From GYS-P2D sp964522505 (GTDB lineage: Bacteria; Bacteroidota; Bacteroidia; Chitinophagales; Saprospiraceae), in the NCBI GenBank assembly GCA_964522505.1, contig CAZFWJ010000010.1, forward strand, positions 13,952-77,951: a stretch of 64,000 bases of DNA, read 5' to 3'. Below are positions 1 through 8,236 of this stretch, one piece after another. The notes under the pieces were generated by a model that did no database searches, was not told the DNA's origin, and was given only the letters and a program-made list of their open reading frames with translations. Position 1 is the stretch's first letter, and every line of letters starts with the position of its first letter. The translations under genes were made by a program, and so were the position numbers.

Positions 1-519
1 AAGTGCCGTAAAAACTTCATCATAGATCTTGACCAGTTCTGCTTCGTACAACAGAGATTTTGAGCCGACAACATCAACGTCACACTGATAAAACTCCTGA
101 TATCTACCTTTCTGCGGCTTGTCTGCTCGCCAGACTGGACTGATGGCATAGCGTTTAAACGGGAAAGACAGATCGTTCTGATGCATGACAACATATCGTG
201 CGAATGGCACCGTGAGATCGTATCGCAACCCTCTCTTGGAAATAGAGCTTGTCAATTTCTTAGAGTCTTTATTAGTGAGCGCTTCCTGATCCGATTTGCG
301 CAGATAGTCGCCGTTGTTGAGCACTTTGAATAAGAGTTGATCTCCTTCCTCACCATACTTGCCAGTGAGGGTCGACAAGCTCTCCATTACTGGAGTCTCT
401 ATCGGGAGATATCCATATTTCTGAAATATCGATTCAATAGTATTGAAGATATATCTGCGATTGAGAACCTCATCTGGAAGGAAGTCTCTGGTGCCTTTGG
501 GGATTGACGGTTTGCTCAT
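1..519 (-). CDS. hisS: Histidyl-tRNA synthetase, N-terminal part (cut by window edge)
   Basis: Charges tRNA-His with histidine in the cytoplasm. I translated the first 173 residues from the ATG whose complement is at 517-519; the reading frame stays open to base 1, so the C-terminal catalytic and anticodon-binding parts lie outside the window. Seen: KGTRDFLPDEV near residue 8, RYDLTVPFARYV near residue 82, and KPQKGRYQEFYQCDVDVVGS near 116-135, which are the class II motif 1/2 region characteristic of HisRS. It starts 18 bases after the pheS stop on the same strand, so the two synthetases are probably cotranscribed, pheS first. Confidence 0.95.
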   Translation of the reverse strand, partial: MSKPSIPKGTRDFLPDEVLNRRYIFNTIESIFQKYGYLPIETPVMESLSTLTGKYGEEGDQLLFKVLNNGDYLRKSDQEALTNKDSKKLTSSISKRGLRYDLTVPFARYVVMHQNDLSFPFKRYAISPVWRADKPQKGRYQEFYQCDVDVVGSKSLLYEAELVKIYDEVFTAL

Positions 520-537
520 ATCAATACGAATACTGAA

Positions 538-1575
538 TTACCATGCTGAACTAAATTGCCGTAAGAATCTGACGTCATTTTCGAATAACATCCTGATGTC
601 TTTAATGCCATAATTTTGAAGTGCTGTACGCTCAATTCCTATACCAAAGGCATAGCCAGTATATTTTTCAGGATCGATATTGCAATTGGAGAGCACATTG
701 GGATCTACCATGCCGCAACCTAGTACTTCGAGCCACCCTGTTCCCTTGGTGAGTTTACGAGCCTCTGCAGTATCAGTACCCATCCACACATCCATCTCAG
801 CACTGGGCTCTGTAAACGGAAAATAGCTTGGTCTCAATCTGATCTCGGTCTGGGCACCATACATCTCCCGGGCAAAGTAGAGTAGGGTCTGTTTCATATC
901 GGCAAATGACACATTCTCATCGATATAAAGCCCTTCCACTTGATGAAACTGACAGTGTGATCGTGCTGAAATAGTCTCATTGCGATAGACCCTGCCAGGT
1001 GCGATAATTCTAATCGGTGGCTTCTGAGTTGTCATTACCCTTGCCTGTACCGATGAAGTGTGCGTGCGCAAGAGGCGTTCCGTACTATTAGTCAGGTAGA
1101 ACGTGTCCTGCATATCTCGAGCAGGGTGGTGCTCAGGCGTATTCATGGCGGTAAAGTTGTGCCAGTCATCTTCAATCTCACGATTCTCCGCTACAACAAA
1201 TCCCAAACGACTGAATATATTAATCACACGATTGAGCACTAGACTCACAGGATGTCGAGATCCCAGTCTCAGTTCTGCAGGAGGAGCCGTCAGGTCTAAG
1301 TCCTGATATTTTTGCTCAGACCCTGCAGCATTGACGCCGGCACTGAGTTTATCATATTTTTCTTGAGCAGTTGTTTTAACCTTATTAAGCAGTTGCCCAA
1401 AATCACGCTTCTTTTCATTTGGAATATTTCTAATCTCACCGCCCAAAGGCTTAAGGATGTTCTTACTCCCCAAGAACCTAATTCTGAACTGTTCTAGGGC
1501 ATCAGCCTCTGTAATGCTGGCACCGTTTATCTCTGATAAGAGTTCTTCGAGTTGATCAAATACTGCAAGCGACAT
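538..1575 (-). CDS. pheS: Phenylalanyl-tRNA synthetase alpha subunit
   Basis: Catalytic subunit of the alpha2-beta2 PheRS, which attaches phenylalanine to tRNA-Phe; the beta subunit (pheT) is not in the window. The 345-residue length is normal. The N-terminal ~90 residues form the helical tRNA-binding arm; the class II core follows with HPVSLVLNRV, a motif 2 segment RVYRNETISARSHCQFHQVE, RPSYFPFTEPSAEMDV, GTGWLEVLGCGMV (Phe pocket) and the motif 3 segment GYAFGIGIERTALQNYGI near the C-terminus. The ATG start gives the usual N-terminus. hisS follows directly downstream. Confidence 0.98.
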   Translation of the reverse strand: MSLAVFDQLEELLSEINGASITEADALEQFRIRFLGSKNILKPLGGEIRNIPNEKKRDFGQLLNKVKTTAQEKYDKLSAGVNAAGSEQKYQDLDLTAPPAELRLGSRHPVSLVLNRVINIFSRLGFVVAENREIEDDWHNFTAMNTPEHHPARDMQDTFYLTNSTERLLRTHTSSVQARVMTTQKPPIRIIAPGRVYRNETISARSHCQFHQVEGLYIDENVSFADMKQTLLYFAREMYGAQTEIRLRPSYFPFTEPSAEMDVWMGTDTAEARKLTKGTGWLEVLGCGMVDPNVLSNCNIDPEKYTGYAFGIGIERTALQNYGIKDIRMLFENDVRFLRQFSSAW

Positions 1576-1675
1576 GCTCCAAAATATATTTAGCTCGCTA
1601 AGTTATACCGATTGATGTAATCTGCCCAATCTAAGTCGAGCTCATAGAGTGAGTCCTTATCATTATCATTGTGAT

Positions 1676-2875
1676 ATGGCTTCTCGATATCAGCAGATCG
1701 CATATTACGCCTTGTATTGTATGATACCTGCGATCATATATTCTAGAGCTTTGATTACAATTTGCTATGTGATTATAGCCATCATGGCCATTCTTATTCA
1801 GATCCGAGAAGCTCGTTTTTCATTCAATAAATATCTCGCTGGGCTGGGCTTAGTGGGCTTGGCAATAGTTCTTTCTGGCATCAATAGTGACAATGTTGAA
1901 CAATGGTGGAATCATACTGTAATTAAGATTCCATTCTTGATGATGCCATTAGCCTTCATGATCTTAGCTCCCATGCCTAAGGAGGTTATCCGAAATTTAC
2001 ATTTGATATTGGTAGTCGTATTAAGTATGTCAACCTTGCCACCCTTATTAGATATCCTTCAGAATCATGACTTAATACTTGACCGTATCTCTCGGGGTCA
2101 GCCTATAGATACACCTATTGAGCATGTCAAGTATAGTATGTTCCTGGCCTATGGTATAATGAGTGCATTGATCTGGAATATTTATTATAGATCGGATCTG
2201 TCCAATTCGCAGGCGAATTGCTTTAGTATCGGAGGAATAGTTCTCTTTATCATGATGCACTTGTTGGCAGTCAGAACTGGCTTAGTAATCCTCTATGCTT
2301 CACTCATCATGCTGGGCATGCACGTAGCATGGATTAGAAAGATATCTATCCAAAAAGTGGCTGCAGCGATGGTTGTAGGTGTAGTGAGTATTTTTCTATT
2401 GATCCAGACGCCGATGATCAAGACCAAACTAGGATATATGTTCTACGATTGGGAACAGTATGCTCGCAATGGAGGTGCTAACTATTCTGATTCTGAGCGG
2501 CTCTTTTCGCTTAAGACTGGATGGGAGTTGTTCAGTGAGAATGTGTTCTTAGGTACAGGGATCGGAGACCTTTTTGACTCTTGTGAGGAAGTATATCAAC
2601 TACAGTCGAGGTCTGTTATTATCAACTATCCTCATAGCCAATTTATCTATCAATTAGCGGGGACGGGCATAATTGGGTTCGGTCTATTTATAGGAGGATA
2701 TCTCTATCCATTGATCCGTTGGCAAAACAAGTATTACTTTTTGCTAATGGCTCTATACATTAACTATACGCTGTCTTTCTTAGTAGAAAATAGTTTAGAG
2801 CGGTCTATGAGTGTTGCGTTCTTTATAATCTTCGCGTCAGTGCTATTGTCGAGTAGCGAGGGCGATACCATATAA
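1676..2875 (+). CDS. O-antigen ligase/polymerase-like membrane protein (Wzy_C family)
   Basis: Polytopic inner-membrane protein of 399 residues with about ten to twelve hydrophobic segments. A periplasmic loop before the last membrane segments carries GTGIGDLF and a PHSQFIYQLAGTGIIG segment, the pattern seen in O-antigen ligases and polymerases (Wzy_C/WaaL superfamily), which transfer undecaprenyl-linked glycans. I chose ATG 1676; GTG 1649 in the same frame would add nine polar residues. No glycosyltransferase or other polysaccharide gene is adjacent, so the substrate cannot be guessed; a protein O-oligosaccharyltransferase of the same fold is an alternative. It is convergent with rpoN. Confidence 0.75.
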   Translation: MASRYQQIAYYALYCMIPAIIYSRALITICYVIIAIMAILIQIREARFSFNKYLAGLGLVGLAIVLSGINSDNVEQWWNHTVIKIPFLMMPLAFMILAPMPKEVIRNLHLILVVVLSMSTLPPLLDILQNHDLILDRISRGQPIDTPIEHVKYSMFLAYGIMSALIWNIYYRSDLSNSQANCFSIGGIVLFIMMHLLAVRTGLVILYASLIMLGMHVAWIRKISIQKVAAAMVVGVVSIFLLIQTPMIKTKLGYMFYDWEQYARNGGANYSDSERLFSLKTGWELFSENVFLGTGIGDLFDSCEEVYQLQSRSVIINYPHSQFIYQLAGTGIIGFGLFIGGYLYPLIRWQNKYYFLLMALYINYTLSFLVENSLERSMSVAFFIIFASVLLSSSEGDTI

Positions 2876-2920
2876 GCTCTACAATGTCACTAAATCTCTT
2901 TCACACCGTGTCAATGACAT

Positions 2921-2970
2921 CGTTAAAAATACTCGCGATAGCTAAGGCTATCCCTGTGTTTTTTGCCTTG
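2921..2970 (-). repeat. Dispersed 50-bp intergenic repeat, copy 1
   Basis: The reverse complement of this segment matches 40143-40192 at 44 of 50 positions. Both begin CAAGGCAAAAAAC and end GCGAGTATTTTTAACG. The centre of this copy holds a perfect inverted repeat GATAGC-TAAG-GCTATC (2937-2952). A second hairpin GCCTTG/CAAGGC (2965-2970 with 2978-2983) overlaps its edge. It sits between two convergent genes, so it could also act in transcription termination for either; that role is inferred. Confidence 0.7.
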
Positions 2971-3025
2971 ACCTTAACAAGGCCTGATTAAGACCCCTAT
3001 GCGACATAGTAAAACTTAAATGGTA

Positions 3026-4528
3026 TTAAAGTTCCTTGCGTAGTCTGGCAACAGGTATATTCAACTGCTCTCGATACTTAGCGACTGTTCGACGTGCGAT
3101 GTTATATCCTTTTCCTTGTAGGAGGTCCTTAAGCTTTTCATCTGACAGCGGTTTTATTTTGTTCTCTGTGCCGATGATGTCATTAAGAATGTTTTTTACC
3201 TCAAGGGTAGAAACTTCTTCACCCGATTTAGTCTGAATGGATTCTGAGAAGAAGTCCTTCAATCTCTTAGTGCCGAACTCTGTCTGGACAAATTTGCTAT
3301 TGGCAACTCTTGATACGGTGGAGATATCAAGACCAGTAACTTCCGCAATATCTTTTAAGATCATCGGCTTGATGCGTCGTTCATCGCCAGTTCTGAAGAA
3401 GTCTTCTTGATACTGCATGATGGTATACATCGTATTATGAAGTGTCTCTTGTCTTTGCTTGATTGCATCAATAAACCACTTAGCAGAATCTATTTTTTGC
3501 TTGATAAACATAACAGCCTCTTTCTCCTGCTTAGTGCTCTTTCTACTCTGGGTATTGTCTTTATATCCTTTGAGGATATCGACATATTGATCACTGATTC
3601 TAAGATCAGGTGCATTCTTATTATTGAGTGTTAGCTCTAAGTCGCCATTGCGATTAAGAATGGTAAAATCCGGAACGATGTACTGATTGACAGTGCCTTT
3701 TCCGTTAACAGCACTATTAAAAGCGCTTGCTGGCTTAGGATTCAATTTTAAGATTTCATCGATGGCATCTTTCAATTCAGAATCCGATAGTCCTAATGAT
3801 CTCTTTAATCTGGTATAATGCTTCTTGGAAAACTCATTGAAGTATTTACTAAGAATCTTATGAGCAGTATTCTTGACTTTTATTCTGTCTGGACTTTCGA
3901 CATGCTCAAACTTTGTGTCGAGTTGGATGATCAGAGATTCTTGTAAGTCACGTGCTCCTATTCCTACAGGCTCAAGACGTTGTACACGTGCGAGCATATT
4001 ATGAATGTCTTTGACTTCAACTTCTATGCTCTGAGTGAAGAGTAGATCATCGACTATTGCTTCAGTCTCTCTTCTGAGATATCCATCCTCATCTATACTT
4101 CCTACGATCTGAAGGGCGATTAGCGCTTGAGTTTCATTTTCAAATTCCATCATGCCAAGTTGCATGACTAGGTGTTCATGAAAACTGGCGTGGACAGCCA
4201 CAGGTGCTGCCTTTTCTTCATCCTCGACGTAGTATTCTCCTTTTAGTTTGTATAGAGATGGATCATCATCCAGGTAGTCAGATAGATAGTCGTCTAGTTC
4301 GAAATCTTCTTCAGATGTTTTTGTTTCATCATCACTAGCATAGTCATCCTCATTGATGTCAAAGACTTCATTATAATCTTCACTTTCCTCTAGGGCTGGA
4401 TTAGCTTCGAGCTCTTCTTTTATCCTTTGATCTAAAGTGGCAGTCGGTATCTGGAGCAATTTCATCAGCTGTATTTGCTGAGGAGATAGCTTTTGTACCA
4501 TCTTTTGGGATAAACTCTGTCTTAGCAT
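3026..4528 (-). CDS. rpoN: RNA polymerase sigma-54 factor
   Basis: Alternative sigma factor that directs RNA polymerase to -24/-12 promoters and needs AAA+ activators. 500 residues. Region I (about 1-48) is Gln/Leu-rich (LSPQQIQLMKLLQIP); a very acidic region II linker follows (about 50-110); then the core-binding domain, helix-turn-helix (IAEVTGLDISTVSRVANSKF) and the C-terminal RpoN box ARRTVAKYREQLNIP near residues 478-492. The start ATG gives the canonical MLRQSLSQKM N-terminus. Divergent from the aminopeptidase gene with 175 bases between starts. No bacterial enhancer-binding protein gene is in the window. Confidence 0.97.
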   Translation of the reverse strand: MLRQSLSQKMVQKLSPQQIQLMKLLQIPTATLDQRIKEELEANPALEESEDYNEVFDINEDDYASDDETKTSEEDFELDDYLSDYLDDDPSLYKLKGEYYVEDEEKAAPVAVHASFHEHLVMQLGMMEFENETQALIALQIVGSIDEDGYLRRETEAIVDDLLFTQSIEVEVKDIHNMLARVQRLEPVGIGARDLQESLIIQLDTKFEHVESPDRIKVKNTAHKILSKYFNEFSKKHYTRLKRSLGLSDSELKDAIDEILKLNPKPASAFNSAVNGKGTVNQYIVPDFTILNRNGDLELTLNNKNAPDLRISDQYVDILKGYKDNTQSRKSTKQEKEAVMFIKQKIDSAKWFIDAIKQRQETLHNTMYTIMQYQEDFFRTGDERRIKPMILKDIAEVTGLDISTVSRVANSKFVQTEFGTKRLKDFFSESIQTKSGEEVSTLEVKNILNDIIGTENKIKPLSDEKLKDLLQGKGYNIARRTVAKYREQLNIPVARLRKEL

Positions 4529-4703
4529 CTGTAGTTTTCGTTGTGTAAAGTTATACTTATACCTTACGAATTATTGAAACATATTCTGTCAGAAATCGGT
4601 TCTCAAGCCAGTACTTTTTTAAAGGTCTGAAAATCTGATGTAAACATATTAAAAATAAATGTAATATGATACACATTGACATGCAACAAATTACGTGCCA
4701 AAA

Positions 4704-6455
4704 ATGAAAAGTCCTCGATTAAAAGATATTACAAGGAAAATGAAGGATCGAGATATCTCAGCAGTAATCATACCGCTGACAGACCCTCATATGAGTGAAT
4801 ATATAGGGGATCAATGGAAATTCTTAGAGTGGCTTAGCGGCTTTACCGGCTCAGCGGGCACCTTATTGGTGACAATGGATTATGCTGGTTTATGGACAGA
4901 CTCAAGGTATTTTATTCAGGCAGAACACGAACTAAAGGGCACTGGTATAACATTACATCGCTACATTAAAAAGTCGGATCATTATGCGCATTGGATTAAA
5001 GAACATATTGAGTCTGGTTCATCGATAGGAATTGACGGGAGGATGTTTTCAATAGCTCAAGTGTCGAATCTTAAAAACATGCTTGAGTCACATAACTATG
5101 TTTATAAATTAGACTTCAGGGCAATTGATCATTGTTGGGGAGATTCACGTCCTCCTCTTACCACGAAAAAGGTTTTCTTATTTGATGATCGTTATGCAGG
5201 CACGCCGCGAAAAAATAAGTTTGCACAACTCAAAAAGAAGATTTCAGAGCATTCTGCCGACTGGTGTTTAATCAGCGCATTGGATGAGATAGCTTGGCTC
5301 TCGAATCTCAGAGGTCGAGACATTGATTTCAATCCCCTCTTTTATTCATACCTATTAGTGGGATTGGATGATTCTTATCTATTTATTGATGAGGCTAAGT
5401 TGCCTGAGGCTGTGCAGCGAGTATTAGAAGCTGAAGATATTTATATAGAAGATTACGATCGTATTTGGCAGCTGTCTGATATCGCTTACGGTAAGATAAT
5501 AATTGATCAAGATGCTACGAGTATTTCAGTCAAAGAGCAACTTCGATCGGATCGATGGATCTCTATGGACTCCCATGTTAAGCATGCTAAGGCCATAAAG
5601 TCAACGATTGAAATCCAGCATATCTACGATGCCATGGTTCAGGATGGTGTGGCATTGTGTGAAGCATTTTTCTGGCTTGACTATCAACCCCCTAATTCAG
5701 TTACGGAGTATGATTTTGCAGATAAAATCATGCACTGCCGCAAAAAGCAATTAGGGTATTATGGAGAGAGTTTTCCAGCTATAGTTGGTGCTGACGCCAA
5801 TGGTGCAATCGTTCATTATCGACCAACACAAGAAGATGCTAAGACTATCGAATCCAACAGTATCATCTTATGTGATAGTGGTGGTCAGTATCTCAATGGA
5901 ACTACTGATATCACGAGAATGATTGCGATGGGCGCTGTCATGGATGAGTTCAAAGAGCATTATACACTCGTTTTGAAAGGCCATATCGCTTTAGCAAGGC
6001 TGATATTTCCAAGAGGTACTACTGGAAGTCAGATAGACATCTTGGCGCGGCAAGCGCTCTGGAGTGCTGGTTTGAATTTTGGACATGGGACTGGACATGG
6101 TGTAGGATATTTTCTAAATGTCCATGAAGGCCCTCAAGGGATTAGCCCTCGAAATCATACTCCACTGAAAGTAGGCATGCTAACATCAAATGAACCAGGT
6201 TATTACTTGGAAGGATCATACGGCATACGTATAGAGAACCTAATCGTAGTTGAAGAATCAATTCATGAGGGCTTCCTAAAATTTCGGACTGTGACGTTTT
6301 TTCCATTGCGTGCAGACCTAGTGTCTAAGAGCTTGCTGCATGAGGAAGAGATTACATGGTTAAACGACTATAATACATCGGTATATGAGACTTTATCACC
6401 ACATCTTGACCAAGATATTCAAGGCTGGTTAAGGCAACAATGCTCGCCATTATAG
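4704..6455 (+). CDS. Xaa-Pro aminopeptidase (M24B, long eukaryote-like form)
   Basis: Metallopeptidase removing an N-terminal residue preceding proline. 583 residues from ATG 4704 (GTG 4695 would add three). Two creatinase-like N-terminal domains are followed by the pita-bread catalytic domain. Metal ligands of aminopeptidase P are all visible: D391 (CDSGGQY) and D402 (TTDITR), H465 (HGTGHGVG), E497 (SNEPGYY) and E511 (GIRIENL); H461 matches the extra active-site His. Spacings 11, 63 and 14 equal those of human XPNPEP1 as I recall them. No signal peptide, so cytoplasmic. The long three-domain form is common in Bacteroidota. Transcribed alone, divergent from rpoN. Confidence 0.93.
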   Translation: MKSPRLKDITRKMKDRDISAVIIPLTDPHMSEYIGDQWKFLEWLSGFTGSAGTLLVTMDYAGLWTDSRYFIQAEHELKGTGITLHRYIKKSDHYAHWIKEHIESGSSIGIDGRMFSIAQVSNLKNMLESHNYVYKLDFRAIDHCWGDSRPPLTTKKVFLFDDRYAGTPRKNKFAQLKKKISEHSADWCLISALDEIAWLSNLRGRDIDFNPLFYSYLLVGLDDSYLFIDEAKLPEAVQRVLEAEDIYIEDYDRIWQLSDIAYGKIIIDQDATSISVKEQLRSDRWISMDSHVKHAKAIKSTIEIQHIYDAMVQDGVALCEAFFWLDYQPPNSVTEYDFADKIMHCRKKQLGYYGESFPAIVGADANGAIVHYRPTQEDAKTIESNSIILCDSGGQYLNGTTDITRMIAMGAVMDEFKEHYTLVLKGHIALARLIFPRGTTGSQIDILARQALWSAGLNFGHGTGHGVGYFLNVHEGPQGISPRNHTPLKVGMLTSNEPGYYLEGSYGIRIENLIVVEESIHEGFLKFRTVTFFPLRADLVSKSLLHEEEITWLNDYNTSVYETLSPHLDQDIQGWLRQQCSPL

Positions 6456-6501
6456 TCTGGAGTATCCAAGTAGTTTTTATTTTTAATAGGTCAAGATTGA
6501 C

Positions 6502-6520
6502 TAAGCTTGGCAAAAGCTTA
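6502..6520 (+). terminator. Hairpin after the aminopeptidase gene
   Basis: A perfect 7-bp stem TAAGCTT/AAGCTTA with a five-base loop (GGCAA) lies 47 bases after the stop codon. It has no U-tract, so a terminator role is only a possibility. Confidence 0.25.
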
Positions 6521-6572
6521 ATCATATTGAGAGAATATCCTTTTCTTTGCAGCTCATAACTTATTATATACC

Positions 6573-6707
6573 ATGTCACACGGACCTGAAGAAATTAATT
6601 ACGAACGCAAAGGAAACTGTATGATCTGGGCTTTTACGCTCATCTTTCTCTTTATCATCCTACTGATTTGGGTGTATAATCAAAACTTTAATTTCCTGCC
6701 ACAATAA
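6573..6707 (+). CDS. 44-residue single-pass membrane miniprotein
   Basis: Short frame beginning ATG-TCA-CAC-GGA and ending TAA. The product starts MSHGPEEINYERKGNC, continues into one strongly hydrophobic stretch of about 20 residues (MIWAFTLIFLFIILLIW) and ends with a short polar tail NQNFNFLPQ. This polar-hydrophobic-polar layout is a typical single transmembrane helix. I do not recognise a family. Support for coding: clean start and stop, strong amphipathic organisation, and a hairpin terminator beginning at the stop codon. It lies 117 bases downstream of the aminopeptidase gene and might be cotranscribed. Confidence 0.55.
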   Translation: MSHGPEEINYERKGNCMIWAFTLIFLFIILLIWVYNQNFNFLPQ

Positions 6708-6742
6708 AAAAGCCCGCAATCTTATAAGGACTGCAGGCTTTT
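6708..6742. terminator. Bidirectional rho-independent terminator
   Basis: Stem AAAAGCC/GGCTTTT extended inward by partly paired CGCAATC/GACTGCA around a short AT loop. It has A-rich and T-rich flanks on both sides and sits between the converging miniprotein gene and mscS, so it can serve both strands. Confidence 0.75.
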
Positions 6743-6762
6743 AGATTTTTGGATAATTATGA

Positions 6763-7581
6763 TTAGTTGCTACTAATCATGTTTACATCCATAGTAGGAT
6801 ATGGTATGCCTATACCTTGCTTATCAAATTCTTTCTTCACATTTTCTTGCATATAGAAGAAGGTATCCCAATAATTCTCACTCTTGCAGAATGGTCTCGT
6901 TGCTAAGTTTACGGAGCTATCTCCTAGTTCTGCAACTACTACCCCTTGAGCAGGATCAGACAATACATGAGGGCAGCTTTTGCCTACATCGAGGATTACC
7001 TGTCGAGCTTTATCGATATCATCACCATAGCCTATACCAAAAGTAAGCTCAACTCCGACCTGGCCTTGACCAGAGATATTGGTTACAGTGTTACCGGTTA
7101 CGTTGCTATTAGCGATTATGATGCGCTTATTGTCTAATGTTGCCAAGGTCGTGTTGAATGCATTGATAGATTCAACAGTACCAGTGTGTCCGCCGCCTAT
7201 CTCCACAAGGTCACCAACTTTGAATGGCTTGAATAGCATAATCATTACGCCAGAAGCGAAGTGACCTATGCTGCCATTTAGAGCCATACCTACACCCACC
7301 ATGAGTGCACCTATGAGTGCGATAAACCCAGTTGTATTGATACCTACCATGCCTGCTACTGAGAAAAAGAGCATGACTTTCATGAGTGCGCTGGCAAAAG
7401 AGCCTAAGAACTTATTAAGTGAGATATCCATACCACTTCTGGCCATGGCCTTAGATAATGTGTTGACAATCTTTCCGATAATCCAAAATCCAATGATCAG
7501 AGTGACTAAGGCCAATGCTACCTTAGGAGCATATTCAATAGCCATTTCTGTGATCTTAGGAATGTACGATGCAATGTCCAT
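6763..7581 (-). CDS. mscS: Small-conductance mechanosensitive channel, MscS family
   Basis: Inner-membrane channel that opens on membrane tension to release solutes after osmotic downshock. 272 residues, close to E. coli MscS. Three hydrophobic segments in the first ~125 residues; the pore helix TM3 is the Gly/Ala-rich GFIALIGALMVGVGMALNG segment near 86-104. The cytoplasmic beta domain follows with FKVGDLVEIGGGHTGTVESI and NSNVTGNTVTNIS, then GIGYGDDIDKARQVILD. Divergent from recX with 76 bases between starts. Confidence 0.93.
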   Translation of the reverse strand: MDIASYIPKITEMAIEYAPKVALALVTLIIGFWIIGKIVNTLSKAMARSGMDISLNKFLGSFASALMKVMLFFSVAGMVGINTTGFIALIGALMVGVGMALNGSIGHFASGVMIMLFKPFKVGDLVEIGGGHTGTVESINAFNTTLATLDNKRIIIANSNVTGNTVTNISGQGQVGVELTFGIGYGDDIDKARQVILDVGKSCPHVLSDPAQGVVVAELGDSSVNLATRPFCKSENYWDTFFYMQENVKKEFDKQGIGIPYPTMDVNMISSN

Positions 7582-7657
7582 AAATGTAATTGTGTTTTAA
7601 TTGTTAAATAATCCATTAATATTGACCGAGAATTTCTTAAAAGGTCACGCTCTTGAG

Positions 7658-8128
7658 ATGACAAAATCCGAAGCTTCACAAAAACTTAAAAAGTATTGTG
7701 CCTATCAGGAACGATCACACAGTGAAGTGAGAACAAAGCTGATTTCACTGGAGGTATATGGTGAAACCCTAGAGGAGGTCATTCTCGAATTAGTTCAAGA
7801 GGACTACTTGAATGAAGAAAGGTTTGCACGTGCTTATGCCCGAGGAAAACATCGTATAAAGAGATGGGGTAGGGACAAAATTACTCAAGGACTGAAGCTT
7901 AAAAGAGTCTCGGATTACTGCATCAGAAAGGCCATGTCCGAAATCGATGAAGAGGAGTATATCCAAGCATTGAAAGATGTATTGTCTAAATATCATAAAG
8001 AGCGACGAGGGAAGTATGACTACTTGACTATGCGTACCAAAATGATCCAGCACGGAGTAAGTAAAGGCTACGAGTACCATCTGTCTAAGTCTTGTACAGG
8101 AGTAGTAATGGCAGGTGAAGAATGTTAA
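7658..8128 (+). CDS. recX: Regulatory protein RecX
   Basis: Modulates RecA filament growth during recombinational repair. 156 residues from ATG 7658; a TTG at 7601 is in frame but would add an AT-rich, non-conserved leader, so I rejected it. Three-helix RecX repeats are visible: KLKKYCAYQERSHSEVRTKL, then LVQEDYLNEERFARAYARGK and KRWGRDKITQGLKLKRVSD. recA is not in the window, as is usual when recX stands alone in Bacteroidota. Confidence 0.9.
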   Translation: MTKSEASQKLKKYCAYQERSHSEVRTKLISLEVYGETLEEVILELVQEDYLNEERFARAYARGKHRIKRWGRDKITQGLKLKRVSDYCIRKAMSEIDEEEYIQALKDVLSKYHKERRGKYDYLTMRTKMIQHGVSKGYEYHLSKSCTGVVMAGEEC

Positions 8129-8236
8129 AAATCAGTAGAGCTGAAGATTTTTTCAAATTTCATATTATAAATTTAAATAATATGTTACCTTAGCCTCAAA
8201 TTGTTAGGACTGGTAAGTCTTGACACTAATTTAAAA

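Noticed and set aside
7268..7600. 110-codon plus-strand open frame
   Set aside because: Lies wholly antisense to mscS, which has clear family motifs; composition is that of a shadow frame.
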